From: an uncultured Collinsella sp.
GTDB lineage: Bacteria; Actinomycetota; Coriobacteriia; Coriobacteriales; Coriobacteriaceae
Assembly: GCA_902494135.1 (NCBI GenBank)
Contig: CABUSE010000041.1
Location: 1-10,278, forward strand
DNA: 10,278 nucleotides
Reading direction: 5' to 3'
The notes beneath the pieces were generated by a model that had not been told where the DNA came from, searched no databases, and saw nothing but the letters and a program-made list of their open reading frames with translations. The position numbers and the translations under genes were made by a program. Below are positions 1 to 7,964 of the stretch, piece by piece. Positions within the stretch are counted from its first letter, which is position 1, and the number at the start of each line of letters is the position of its first letter.

Positions 1-1068
1 ATCTTCACCACTGCCTTTGAGCACGGCAAGCACGTCGTCTCTGCCAACAAGGCCCTGCTGGGCCGTCATGTCGAGACGCTCGCCGAGAAGGCGCGCGCAT
101 GCGGCGTGCAGATTAAGTGCGAGGCCAGCTGCGGCGGCGGCATCCCCATCGTGAGCACGCTCGAGCACGACTTGGTGGGCAACAAGGTCCTGACCATCGC
201 CGGCATTCTCAACGGCACCACCAACTACATCCTGTCGCGCATGGACGCCGAGGGCGCCGATTACGCCGACGTGCTCGCCGACGCCCAGGCCAAGGGCTAC
301 GCCGAGGCCGACCCGTCCGCCGACGTCGACGGCTTCGACGCCGCCAGCAAGACGGCAATCCTCGCTTCCATCGGCTTTGGCACCCGTGTGACCACCGACG
401 ATGTCTACCAGCAGGGTATCCGTACCATCGGCGCCGAGGACATTGCCCAGGCCCGCGAGCTCGGCTACACCATCAAGCTGCTGGGCATCGCACGCAACAC
501 CGACGCCGGCGTCGACGTCCGCGTGCACCCCACGCTGATCCCCGCCGACCACATGCTTGCCAAGGTCAACGGCGCCATGAACGCTGTCTACGTGGTAGGC
601 GACGCCGTGGGCGAGACCATGTTCTACGGTGCCGGAGCTGGCTCCTTCCCCACCGCGAGCGCCGTCGTGGGCGATATCCTGTCGCTCTCCGAGCAGATCA
701 GCCGCGGCGTGACTCCGCTGCCCGAGATTGAGCCCTATGGTCACAACCTCGCCTTTAAGCCCATGGACGAACTCCAGACCAAGTACTATGTGCGCCTGAA
801 GGTCGCCGACCGCGTGGGCGCCCTGTCCGAGACGGTCGACATCTTTGCCAAGCACAACATCTCGATCTCGCTCATCAACCAGGTCGAGGACGGCAAATCG
901 GGCGTCAGTGATGCCTGCTCGGTCATCTTCCTGACGCACCGCGCGCTCGAGAAGGACGTCCAGGCTGCCGCCGCCGAGCTTGCCAGCGTCGACTGCGTGG
1001 CCGAGGTCGCCAACGTCCTGCGCATCGAGGACGTTGAGGCCTGGACCGAAGGCGTCATGGCCAACTAG
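1..1068 (+). CDS. hom: Homoserine dehydrogenase, 5'-truncated by the window edge
   Basis: This enzyme carries out NAD(P)H-dependent reduction of aspartate semialdehyde to homoserine in the cytoplasm, the branch point towards threonine and methionine. The frame is open from base 1, so the gene enters from outside; 355 residues are visible, and roughly the first 90 (most of the Rossmann nucleotide-binding part) are missing compared with a usual ~430. Visible family motifs, numbered in the fragment, are VVSANKALL (12-20), EASCGGGIPIV (43-53), GILNGTTNYIL (68-78) and GYAEADPSADVDGFDAASK (99-117), whose Asp and Lys residues belong to the catalytic site. From about residue 262 to the end there is an ACT domain (YYVRLKVADRVGALSE), the usual site of feedback control, by threonine in many homologues. 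An internal GTG at 106 is not the real start, because the conserved motifs continue upstream of it. A hairpin terminator follows 30 bp after the stop, so no threonine gene is cotranscribed downstream. The identification is very secure. Confidence 0.96.
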   Translation: MFTTAFEHGKHVVSANKALLGRHVETLAEKARACGVQIKCEASCGGGIPIVSTLEHDLVGNKVLTIAGILNGTTNYILSRMDAEGADYADVLADAQAKGYAEADPSADVDGFDAASKTAILASIGFGTRVTTDDVYQQGIRTIGAEDIAQARELGYTIKLLGIARNTDAGVDVRVHPTLIPADHMLAKVNGAMNAVYVVGDAVGETMFYGAGAGSFPTASAVVGDILSLSEQISRGVTPLPEIEPYGHNLAFKPMDELQTKYYVRLKVADRVGALSETVDIFAKHNISISLINQVEDGKSGVSDACSVIFLTHRALEKDVQAAAAELASVDCVAEVANVLRIEDVEAWTEGVMAN

Positions 1069-1098
1069 TCCAGTCCTTGGCACACAACATAGCACCTG

Positions 1099-1139
1099 AG
1101 GGGCTCCCGTCCGTTTGGATGGGAGCCCCTTTGTTTGAC
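1099..1139 (+). terminator. Rho-independent terminator of hom
   Basis: A perfect 10-bp stem pairs AGGGGCTCCC (1099-1108) with GGGAGCCCCT (1121-1130). It can extend inward by four more pairs, one of them G-U, to a GTTT loop at 1113-1116. The tract TTTGTTTG follows at once. It begins 30 bp after the hom stop codon. Confidence 0.93.
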
Positions 1140-1267
1140 GTTCATCAAGCAAAAGTTTGAACAACTTGGCCATTCGCTGACAACCGAGGGTGCCGTTTAC
1201 CGATATGCGAACGAAGTTGATTTTGCGCGCCGTTATGCTGTGCTGCGTATGTCCACCCCCGAAGAAT

Positions 1268-1272
1268 GGAGG
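1268..1272 (+). promoter_or_regulatory. Ribosome binding site that fixes the SDR start
   Basis: GGAGG lies 4 bp before the ATG at 1277. The reading frame is open further upstream, back to an ATG at 1190, but that ATG has no Shine-Dalgarno match. The Rossmann fold also begins directly after 1277, so the short form is preferred. No convincing -35/-10 pair was seen in the rest of the 1140-1267 stretch. Confidence 0.8.
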
Positions 1273-1276
1273 CACC

Positions 1277-2026
<750 letters not shown>

Positions 2027-2068
2027 GGAGCCACAAGCTTTGGCTTCAAGCCTCAACATAGCTCAACC

Positions 2069-2115
2069 AAAAAGGCGCGCCGTCTGCATCAACTGCAGGC
2101 AGCGCGCCTTCTTCT
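2069..2115. terminator. Bidirectional terminator between SDR and antiporter genes
   Basis: The 9-bp perfect stem AAGGCGCGC (2072-2080) / GCGCGCCTT (2102-2110) continues, after one C-A mismatch, into a second stem GTCTGCA (2082-2088) / TGCAGGC (2094-2100) with one G-U pair and a TCAAC loop. On the plus strand it is followed by TTCTTCT, and on the minus strand by five T (the A run at 2069-2073). It can therefore end both the SDR transcript and the opposing antiporter transcript. Confidence 0.85.
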
Positions 2116-2124
2116 GTTATGAAA

Positions 2125-2356
2125 GGGAAACTATGTCCCAGTATTTCGGATCAGAACGGGGCACGGTTTCCCCAGGACCTCCTTGCGGAAACTGCGTCCC
2201 GCTTTGAACGCCGATTCTGGGATACCGTTTCCGCAACGGGTCTCTCGCGGAAACTGCATCCCACTCTGAGCGCCCATTCCGGGACACAGTTTCCCAACGG
2301 CCCCCGTTTCGGAAACCACATCCCGTTCCGGGCCTTCAAAGCGGGACGCGGCTTCC
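2125..2356. repeat. Array of four tandem imperfect palindromes (eight 14-bp half-sites)
   Basis: Eight copies of a 14-mer with consensus GGAAACYGYRTCCC alternate in direction. Forward copies start at 2126, 2187, 2249 and 2311; reverse copies (GGGAYRCRGTTTCC-like) start at 2158, 2219, 2281 and 2343. Within each pair the offset is always 32 bp, and from one pair to the next it is 29, 30 and 30 bp, giving a unit period of 61-62 bp. Each pair can fold into a hairpin: a GGAAAC/GTTTCC stem, a short internal loop, then TCCC/GGGA pairing around an 18-nt apical region. Units 2 and 3 are also alike in that apical region (GCTTTGAACGCC versus ACTCTGAGCGCC). Unit 4 matches unit 2 in the inverted direction, including a 15-bp exact match. 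Unit 1 also appears inverted, though more diverged. The last right arm is degenerate (GCTTCC for GTTTCC). The array lies between two converging genes, downstream of the antiporter stop codon. It resembles a REP/BIME-type intergenic element, and its function is not known to me. Confidence 0.85.
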
Positions 2357-2371
2357 TCGAGAGAGTATCGA

Positions 2372-3934
2372 CTACTTGCCGTCGTCGTCCTGGGCCTCAT
2401 CGCGTGCATAGAGCTCCAGCATGCGGCGGCGGTATTCGCGCACGGCGAGCTTGGCGCGCTCCAGGCGGCGACGCTCATGCGGAGTCAGCTCGGACGTGTC
2501 GATCTCATCACCATAAGTCTTATCGGCAAGCAGGTGCGCCGCGTCCACGATGCGGGCATCGATGTGGCCGCTCGCCGCCTCGGCGGAAAGACGCTCGGCA
2601 ATCGTATCGAGCGTAGGCAGGCCCTCGAATACGCGACCATGGCCATGCGAAGTCAGCAGCTCGTGCTCTCGTGCGAGCAGACTCGCCAAATCGTGATGAG
2701 CGCGCAGGATGTCGAGCGCATCGGATGGATGCTCGGCAACTTCTGCCACGGCGGCGACCGGCGCAGCATCCACCACGCGGTAGAAGAGCTGCGCGAGCAA
2801 TGGCATCAAGAACACCGTGATGGCGCCGGCGGCAACCATATCCGACGCGATGTCTTGCGACAGCGCGCCCGCGTTGACGGCAACGCTCGTCACGGCAACG
2901 ATGATCGGCAGCGCCGTGGTGCAGTACAGGGCCACGGTAATGCGGCCATACGCCGACACATCGCGCGTCGCAGGACAAATGCTCATAGAGACAAGGATCG
3001 GCACGGCACGAATAATCAGCAACGCCACGATAAAGCCCACGAGCAAGCCCGGGCGCGAAGCCACGGCCGTCAGGTCGATCTTTGCGCCCGATACGGTAAA
3101 GAACACCGGAATCAAAAAGCCGTAGGCCAGACCGTCGAGCTTGGTCTCGAGCGTATGGTTGCCCTCGGGGATGATATAGCGCAGGACAAAGCCGGCGGCA
3201 AAAGAACCCAACACGATGTCGAGATCAAAGACGGCCGAGAACGCCACGAGTGTGACCAGGATGAGCACCGTCAGGCGCACGAAGGTCTGCGACGTGGTAT
3301 CGGCGCGCTCCTCGACAAACGCAAAGAAACGGCTGCCGACGCGCTTGGAGCGGCTCGGGACCACGGCAAGCAACACGCAAACCACCGCAAACAAGCCAAG
3401 GATTACGAGCGTTTGGATGCCAGTGCGGGCAGACAGCAGCACCGACATGGCGAGCACGGGACCGAGCTCTCCCCACGTGCCATAGGCAAGGATGGAGTCG
3501 CCCACACGCGTGCCAGTGAGCGAGCGCTCACGCATGATGGGTACGAGCGTGCCGAGCGCCGTGGAAGTGAGGGCAAGCGTCACGGCGATACCGTCGAAAT
3601 GACTGACCGAGAACCACGGGGTAAAGCGCACAGCAAGCCAGGCGATACCAAACGTGACGACCCACGTCGCCAAGCCGTAGCGGCCCTCGACGCCCGTGAT
3701 GCTCTTGGGATCGATCTCAAAGCCGGCAAGCAGGAACAAAAAGGCCAGACCGAGCTCGGACACCAGCGAGACCTCGGCATCTACATGGATGACGCCGAGC
3801 ATATGGGGTCCCAGCACCGCGCCGAGCACGAGCAAAAAGACCGTCTCGGGAACGGGTTTTCCGGGAATCGCCGAGGCGATAAAAGGACTCGCAAAGGCCA
3901 CGAGTGCGATGATGGCGAGAGAAACGAATGCCAT
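2372..3934 (-). CDS. Cation:proton antiporter, CPA2 family, with unusual C-terminal tail
   Basis: A 520-residue membrane protein that probably exchanges Na+ or K+ for H+ across the inner membrane for pH or ion homeostasis. Residues 1 to about 388 are a multi-spanning Na_H_exchanger core. Family landmarks are LAFLFLLAGFEIDP (63-76), ALTSTALGTLVPIMRE (121-136), WGELGPVLAMS (154-164), FDLDIVLGSFAAGFVLR (236-252) and PVFFTVSGAKIDL (276-288). Where KefB/KefC-like proteins have Q-D in the fifth core helix, this one has G155-E156. The hydrophilic tail (about 389-520) contains neither a TrkA-N/RCK nucleotide-binding fold nor a USP domain; it looks helical, is rich in His early on and ends basic then acidic (RRRLERAKLAVREYRRR, then DEAQDDDGK). 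The ATG at 3934 is preceded by AGAAAGG six bases upstream. The gene diverges from purL and converges on the SDR gene. The family is secure; the transported ion is not determined. Confidence 0.92.
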   Translation of the reverse strand: MAFVSLAIIALVAFASPFIASAIPGKPVPETVFLLVLGAVLGPHMLGVIHVDAEVSLVSELGLAFLFLLAGFEIDPKSITGVEGRYGLATWVVTFGIAWLAVRFTPWFSVSHFDGIAVTLALTSTALGTLVPIMRERSLTGTRVGDSILAYGTWGELGPVLAMSVLLSARTGIQTLVILGLFAVVCVLLAVVPSRSKRVGSRFFAFVEERADTTSQTFVRLTVLILVTLVAFSAVFDLDIVLGSFAAGFVLRYIIPEGNHTLETKLDGLAYGFLIPVFFTVSGAKIDLTAVASRPGLLVGFIVALLIIRAVPILVSMSICPATRDVSAYGRITVALYCTTALPIIVAVTSVAVNAGALSQDIASDMVAAGAITVFLMPLLAQLFYRVVDAAPVAAVAEVAEHPSDALDILRAHHDLASLLAREHELLTSHGHGRVFEGLPTLDTIAERLSAEAASGHIDARIVDAAHLLADKTYGDEIDTSELTPHERRRLERAKLAVREYRRRMLELYARDEAQDDDGK

Positions 3935-3940
3935 GTGATG

Positions 3941-3947
3941 CCTTTCT
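3941..3947 (-). promoter_or_regulatory. Ribosome binding site of the antiporter gene
   Basis: Read on the minus strand, AGAAAGG stands 6 bp before the ATG that ends at 3934. It supports that start over the ATG of an overlapping, unrelated frame at 3963. Confidence 0.7.
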
Positions 3948-4003
3948 CTTGTTTGCGCTTCACTGTAGCACCCTCGCCGTCCTCACCGCGCCGCGAGCTG
4001 TCG

Positions 4004-4010
4004 TATCATA
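4004..4010. promoter_or_regulatory. Candidate divergent -10 box for purL and the antiporter
   Basis: TATCATA reads as a -10-like TATCAT on the plus strand (towards purL, about 110 bp before its ATG) and as TATGAT on the minus strand (towards the antiporter). It is the only AT-rich hexamer pair in this GC-rich 184-bp divergent gap. No good -35 partner was found on either strand, so the call is weak. No purine riboswitch or other recognised leader RNA was seen between it and purL. Confidence 0.3.
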
Positions 4011-4102
4011 GTGAGGTTTACAAACATGTGGCTCAAGGCGACCGCAGGGCAGACCCCGCAAACCGACCGCTGCCGCATACCGTACCGTACGCCCAACCGA
4101 TC

Positions 4103-4109
4103 AGGAAGG
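4103..4109 (+). promoter_or_regulatory. Ribosome binding site that fixes the purL start
   Basis: AGGAAGG ends 9 bp before the ATG at 4119, and a second AGGA lies at 4111-4114. The frame is open upstream to 4011, but those 36 codons are low-complexity leader sequence with no Shine-Dalgarno match. The protein beginning MVSRIYVEKKPGF has the expected family N-terminus. Confidence 0.75.
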
Positions 4110-4118
4110 CAGGAACCA

Positions 4119-7100
4119 ATGGTCTCTCGTATCTACGTGGAGAAGAAACCCGGGTTCGACGTCGAGGCTCAGCAGCTCAAGGGCGAGCTGACCGAAATTC
4201 TCGGCATCAAGGGCATCGAGGCCCTGAGGATCATCAACCGCTACGACGTCGAGGGCATCGACGAGGAGCTTTTCCGCTCCTGCGTGCCGACCGTCTTTAG
4301 CGAGCCCCAGGTCGATGTGACCTACGACGAGCTCCCCGCAAGCGATGGCGCCGTCTTTGCCGTCGAATTCCTGCCTGGCCAGTTTGACCAGCGCGCCGAC
4401 TCCGCCAGCGAGTGCGTGCAGCTCATCAGCCAGGGCGAGCGCCCCGCCGTGCGCTCCGCCAAGGTCTATATGATCTCGGGCGCTCTGGACGAGGCCGCCA
4501 TCGATGCCATCAAGCACTACGTGGTGAACCCCGTCGAGGCGCGCATCGCCTCGCTCGACCTGCCCGAGACGCTGCACATTGAGACCCCCGAGCCCCAGCC
4601 CGTCGAGGTGCTCGACGGTTTCCGCGAGCTCGACGAAGCCGGCCTTGCCGCCTTTATTTCCGAGCGCGGCCTTGCCATGGACGAGGCGGACATCGCCTTC
4701 TGCCAGCAGTACTTCCGCGATGAGGACCGCGACCCCACCATCACCGAGATCCGCGTGATCGACACCTACTGGTCCGACCACTGCCGTCACACCACCTTCG
4801 GCACCGTCCTGGATGACGTGACGATCGACGACGCCGTGGTGCAGCAGGCCTTCGACCGCTACATGGAGATGCGCCACGAGCTCGGTCGCGACGCCAAGCC
4901 CGTCTGCCTCATGGACATGGGCACCATCGGCGCCAAATACCTTAAGAAGACCGGCGTCATGACCGATGTCGACGAGTCCGAGGAGATCAACGCCTGCACC
5001 GTCAAGGTGAAGGTCGATGTCGACGGCGAGGACCAGGACTGGCTGTTCCTGTTTAAGAACGAGACCCACAACCACCCGACCGAGATCGAGCCCTTCGGCG
5101 GTGCCGCCACCTGCGTGGGCGGCGCCATCCGCGACCCGCTCTCGGGCCGCAGCTATGTGTACCAGGCCATGCGCGTCACCGGCGCCGGCGACCCCACCGT
5201 CCCGGTTTCCGAGACGCTCGAGGGCAAGCTGCCGCAGCGCAAGCTCGTGACCACTGCCGCCGCCGGCTACTCCAGCTACGGCAACCAGATCGGCCTTGCC
5301 ACCGGTCAGGTCAACGAACTCTATCACCCCGGTTACGTGGCGAAGCGCATGGAGGTTGGCGCCGTCGTGGGCGCTACCCCGGCAAACCACGTTCGTCGCG
5401 AGTGCCCCGCCCCCACCGACAAGATCATCCTGCTGGGCGGCCGCACCGGCCGCGATGGCATCGGTGGCGCCACCGGCTCCTCCAAGACCCAGAACACCGA
5501 GTCCATCGAGACCTCGGGTGCCGAGGTCCAGAAGGGCAACGCCCCTGTCGAGCGCAAGCTGCAGCGCCTGTTCCGCCGCGGCGACGCCTGCCGTCTGATC
5601 AAGCGCTGCAACGACTTTGGCGCCGGCGGCGTCTCGGTCGCCGTGGGCGAGCTTGCCGACGGCCTGTATGTCGACCTTGATACCGTGACCAAGAAGTACG
5701 ACGGCCTGGACGGCACCGAGCTCGCTATCTCTGAGTCCCAGGAGCGCATGGCCTGTGCCGTCGCCGACGGTGACGTCGAGGAGTTCATGGGCTACGCCGC
5801 TGAGGAGAACCTCGAGGCGACCGTTATCGCCGAGGTTACCGCCGAGCCGCGCATGCGCATGGCCTGGAACGGCGTCGCCATCGTCGACCTGTCCCGCGAG
5901 TTCCTCAACTCCAACGGCGCACCCAAGCACCAGGTCGCCCACGTGTGCGCCCGTAGCGTGTGGCAGCCCAGCTGGGCCGGCACCACGCTCGCCGAGCGCA
6001 TGACCTCGCTTGTCACCGACCTCAACGTCGCTTCCAACAAGGGCCTTTCCGAGCGCTTCGACTCCACCATCGGCGCCGCGACCGTGCTCATGCCCTTTGG
6101 CGGCAAGACGCAGCTCACCCCCAGCTCGGCCATGGTCGCCAAGTTCCCCGTGGACGGCGAGACCACCACGGCGAGTGCTATGGCATGGGGCTTCAACCCC
6201 TATCTGATGGAAGCCGACCAGTTTGCGGGCGCCTACCTGTCCGTGGTCGAGTCCATCGCCAAGCTCGTTGCCGCCGGCTTTGAGCACAAGCGCGCCTACC
6301 TCTCCTTCCAGGAGTACTTCGAGCGCCTGCGCACCGAGGCAGAGCGCTGGGGCAAGCCCATGGCCGCCGTCCTGGGTGCCCTTATGGCCCAGGTCGACCT
6401 GGGTGCCGGCGCCATCGGCGGCAAGGACTCCATGAGCGGTTCGTTTGAGGACGAGGCCGGCGAGCTCAACGTTCCGCCGACCCTGATCAGCTTCGCCGTC
6501 GCCGTGGGCAAGGCCGCCCGCGCCGTCTCGCCCGAGTTCAAGGGCCTCACGCACCGCGTCGTCCGCATCGCCCCCGCCACCTATGGCGAGGACTACCGTC
6601 CCGACGCCCAGCAGCTGCTCGCCGCGTTTGACGCCGTCGAGGCGCTCACTGCTACCGGCAACGCCCTGGCCATCTCCACGCCCGGCTACGGCTGCGGCGC
6701 CGAGAGCCTCTTTAAGATGTGCGTCGGTAACCAGATCGGTATCGAGCTTGCCGAGGATGTAGACGTGGAGAGCCTCTTCACCCCGCTCTACGGCAGCTTT
6801 ATCGTCGAGCTCGCCGAGGATGCCGAGCTGCCCGAGGTCGCCGACGGCGTTGTCGTCGAGCCCCTGGGCACCACCGTCGAGGGCTATGTCATCGACACCG
6901 GCTCCGAGGTCATCGAGCTCGCCGAGCTCCAGGAGGCCTGGGAGAGCGGCATCGAGGGCGTCTTTGCCTACCGCAGCGCCGGCGAGACCCCCGAGGTCGA
7001 GACCATCGACTTCCGCGCCAAGGACATCCACGTGTACGGCGGCGCCAAGATCGCCCGCCCGCGCGTGATCATCCCCGTGTTCCCCGGCAACAACTGCGAG

Positions 7101-7865
7101 TACGACAGCGCCCGCGCCTTCCGTGCCGCCGGTGCCGAGGCCGACACCTTCGTGATCAACAACCTCACGCCCGAGGCCGTCGCCGAGAGCACCCACGAGC
7201 TTGCCCGCCGCATCCGTGCAAGCCAGATCGTTATGATCCCCGGCGGCTTCTCGGGCGGCGACGAGCCCGACGGCTCTGCCAAGTTCATCACGGCGTTCTT
7301 CCGCGCTCCCGAGGTCACCGAGGCAGTCCGCGACCTGCTCAAGGCCCGCGATGGCCTGATGCTGGGCATCTGCAACGGCTTCCAGGCCCTGATCAAGCTC
7401 GGCCTGGTGCCCTACGGCGACATCGTCGACGCCACGCCCGATGCGCCCACGCTGACGTTCAACACCATCGGTCGCCACCAGAGCCGTCTGGTGCGCACCC
7501 GCATCTCGTCCAACTTGTCCCCGTGGCTGTCGCAGTGCAGCCTGGACGACCCCTACACCGTCGCCATCAGCCACGGCGAGGGCCGCTTTGTCGCCAACGA
7601 CGAGGTACTCGCCCAGCTTATCGCCAACGGCCAGGTCGCCACGCAGTACGTGGGCGAGGACGGCAAGCCCAGCATGGATCTTTCCGTCAACCCCAACGGC
7701 TCCGCACTCGCCATCGAGGGCATCACGAGCCCCGACGGCCGCGTCCTGGGCAAGATGGGCCATGCCGAGCGTCGCGGCGACAACCTGTACCGCAACGTGC
7801 CCGAGCATGTCCCCGGCGATAAGTTCATGCCAATCTTTGAGAGCGGCGTGGCCTACTTCGCTTAA
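4119..7865 (+). CDS. purL: Phosphoribosylformylglycinamidine synthase, single-chain form
   Basis: FGAM synthase performs the fourth step of purine biosynthesis: FGAR, glutamine and ATP give FGAM, glutamate, ADP and phosphate. The 1248-residue protein is complete and of the large, one-chain type. In order it has a short PurS-like N-terminal part, an AIRS-type synthase half with FKNETHNHPTE (312-322) and GGRTGRDGIGGATGSSKTQ (440-458), a second AIRS-type half, and a class I glutamine amidotransferase domain from about 980 to the end. The last carries PVFPGNNCEYDSARAF, PGGFSGGDEPDG (1041-1052), the nucleophile C1085 in GICNGFQ, and the His-x-Glu pair H1215/E1217 in MGHAER, with the spacing seen in the E. 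coli enzyme. All catalytic residues are present, so it should be active without separate PurQ or PurS. MGHAER in place of the more usual MPHPER resembles clostridial-type (clade II) enzymes. It is transcribed alone: a divergent gene precedes it, a terminator follows, and no other pur gene is in the window. Confidence 0.97.
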   Translation: MVSRIYVEKKPGFDVEAQQLKGELTEILGIKGIEALRIINRYDVEGIDEELFRSCVPTVFSEPQVDVTYDELPASDGAVFAVEFLPGQFDQRADSASECVQLISQGERPAVRSAKVYMISGALDEAAIDAIKHYVVNPVEARIASLDLPETLHIETPEPQPVEVLDGFRELDEAGLAAFISERGLAMDEADIAFCQQYFRDEDRDPTITEIRVIDTYWSDHCRHTTFGTVLDDVTIDDAVVQQAFDRYMEMRHELGRDAKPVCLMDMGTIGAKYLKKTGVMTDVDESEEINACTVKVKVDVDGEDQDWLFLFKNETHNHPTEIEPFGGAATCVGGAIRDPLSGRSYVYQAMRVTGAGDPTVPVSETLEGKLPQRKLVTTAAAGYSSYGNQIGLATGQVNELYHPGYVAKRMEVGAVVGATPANHVRRECPAPTDKIILLGGRTGRDGIGGATGSSKTQNTESIETSGAEVQKGNAPVERKLQRLFRRGDACRLIKRCNDFGAGGVSVAVGELADGLYVDLDTVTKKYDGLDGTELAISESQERMACAVADGDVEEFMGYAAEENLEATVIAEVTAEPRMRMAWNGVAIVDLSREFLNSNGAPKHQVAHVCARSVWQPSWAGTTLAERMTSLVTDLNVASNKGLSERFDSTIGAATVLMPFGGKTQLTPSSAMVAKFPVDGETTTASAMAWGFNPYLMEADQFAGAYLSVVESIAKLVAAGFEHKRAYLSFQEYFERLRTEAERWGKPMAAVLGALMAQVDLGAGAIGGKDSMSGSFEDEAGELNVPPTLISFAVAVGKAARAVSPEFKGLTHRVVRIAPATYGEDYRPDAQQLLAAFDAVEALTATGNALAISTPGYGCGAESLFKMCVGNQIGIELAEDVDVESLFTPLYGSFIVELAEDAELPEVADGVVVEPLGTTVEGYVIDTGSEVIELAELQEAWESGIEGVFAYRSAGETPEVETIDFRAKDIHVYGGAKIARPRVIIPVFPGNNCEYDSARAFRAAGAEADTFVINNLTPEAVAESTHELARRIRASQIVMIPGGFSGGDEPDGSAKFITAFFRAPEVTEAVRDLLKARDGLMLGICNGFQALIKLGLVPYGDIVDATPDAPTLTFNTIGRHQSRLVRTRISSNLSPWLSQCSLDDPYTVAISHGEGRFVANDEVLAQLIANGQVATQYVGEDGKPSMDLSVNPNGSALAIEGITSPDGRVLGKMGHAERRGDNLYRNVPEHVPGDKFMPIFESGVAYFA

Positions 7866-7880
7866 ACCTTTCCCATCGGG

Positions 7881-7886
7881 TACAAT
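7881..7886 (+). promoter_or_regulatory. Possible -10 box for the EamA transporter
   Basis: TACAAT matches a -10 consensus in five of six positions, but no -35 hexamer was found 16-18 bp upstream. If used, transcription would start near 7893 and the terminator hairpin at 7903-7939 would be in the 5' leader. This is a weak call, based mainly on the lack of any other candidate between purL and the transporter. Confidence 0.25.
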
Positions 7887-7902
7887 CCCTTCGGGTAACA
7901 AC

Positions 7903-7939
7903 ACCCGCCACCGACACATCCGGTGGCGGGTTCTTTTTT
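7903..7939 (+). terminator. Rho-independent terminator after purL
   Basis: A perfect 10-bp stem CCCGCCACCG (7904-7913) / CGGTGGCGGG (7921-7930), with A-T closure at 7903/7931 and a 7-nt loop, is followed by TTCTTTTTT. It starts 38 bp after the purL stop and ends 25 bp before the EamA transporter ATG. It therefore lies either at the end of purL or inside the transporter's leader. Confidence 0.92.
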
Positions 7940-7952
7940 GCTTCGCGCATGT

Positions 7953-7960
7953 AGGAAGGA
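7953..7960 (+). promoter_or_regulatory. Ribosome binding site that fixes the EamA transporter start
   Basis: AGGAAGGA ends 4 bp before the ATG at 7965. The frame is open back to a GTG at 7923, but that codon lies inside the right arm of the terminator hairpin and is unlikely to be used. Confidence 0.8.
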
Positions 7961-7964
7961 CATC

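Noticed and set aside
2125..2356. CRISPR array, because of the 61-62 bp period
   Set aside because: There is no identical direct repeat of 23 bp or more; conservation is split into 14-bp arms in alternating orientation, the spacers are only about 15-18 bp, and no cas gene is near.
2119..2616. Small protein-coding gene over the palindrome array (open frames on both strands)
   Set aside because: The frames exist only because the repeats lack stops. They run into the antiporter gene in antisense, lack a plausible start, and show no recognisable domain.
2372..3934. KefB/KefC glutathione-gated potassium efflux protein
   Set aside because: The C-terminal TrkA-N/RCK nucleotide-binding domain is absent and the Q-D motif is replaced, so only the broader CPA2 family name is justified.
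3935..4118. Purine riboswitch or PurR-type operator upstream of purL
   Set aside because: I found neither the conserved purine aptamer core nor a PurR-box-like palindrome, and no terminator hairpin in the leader.
2477..4300. A 607-codon plus-strand frame antisense to the antiporter
   Set aside because: It is an Arg/His-rich shadow of a GC-rich membrane gene, with no ribosome binding site or domain, and it crosses the divergent promoter region.
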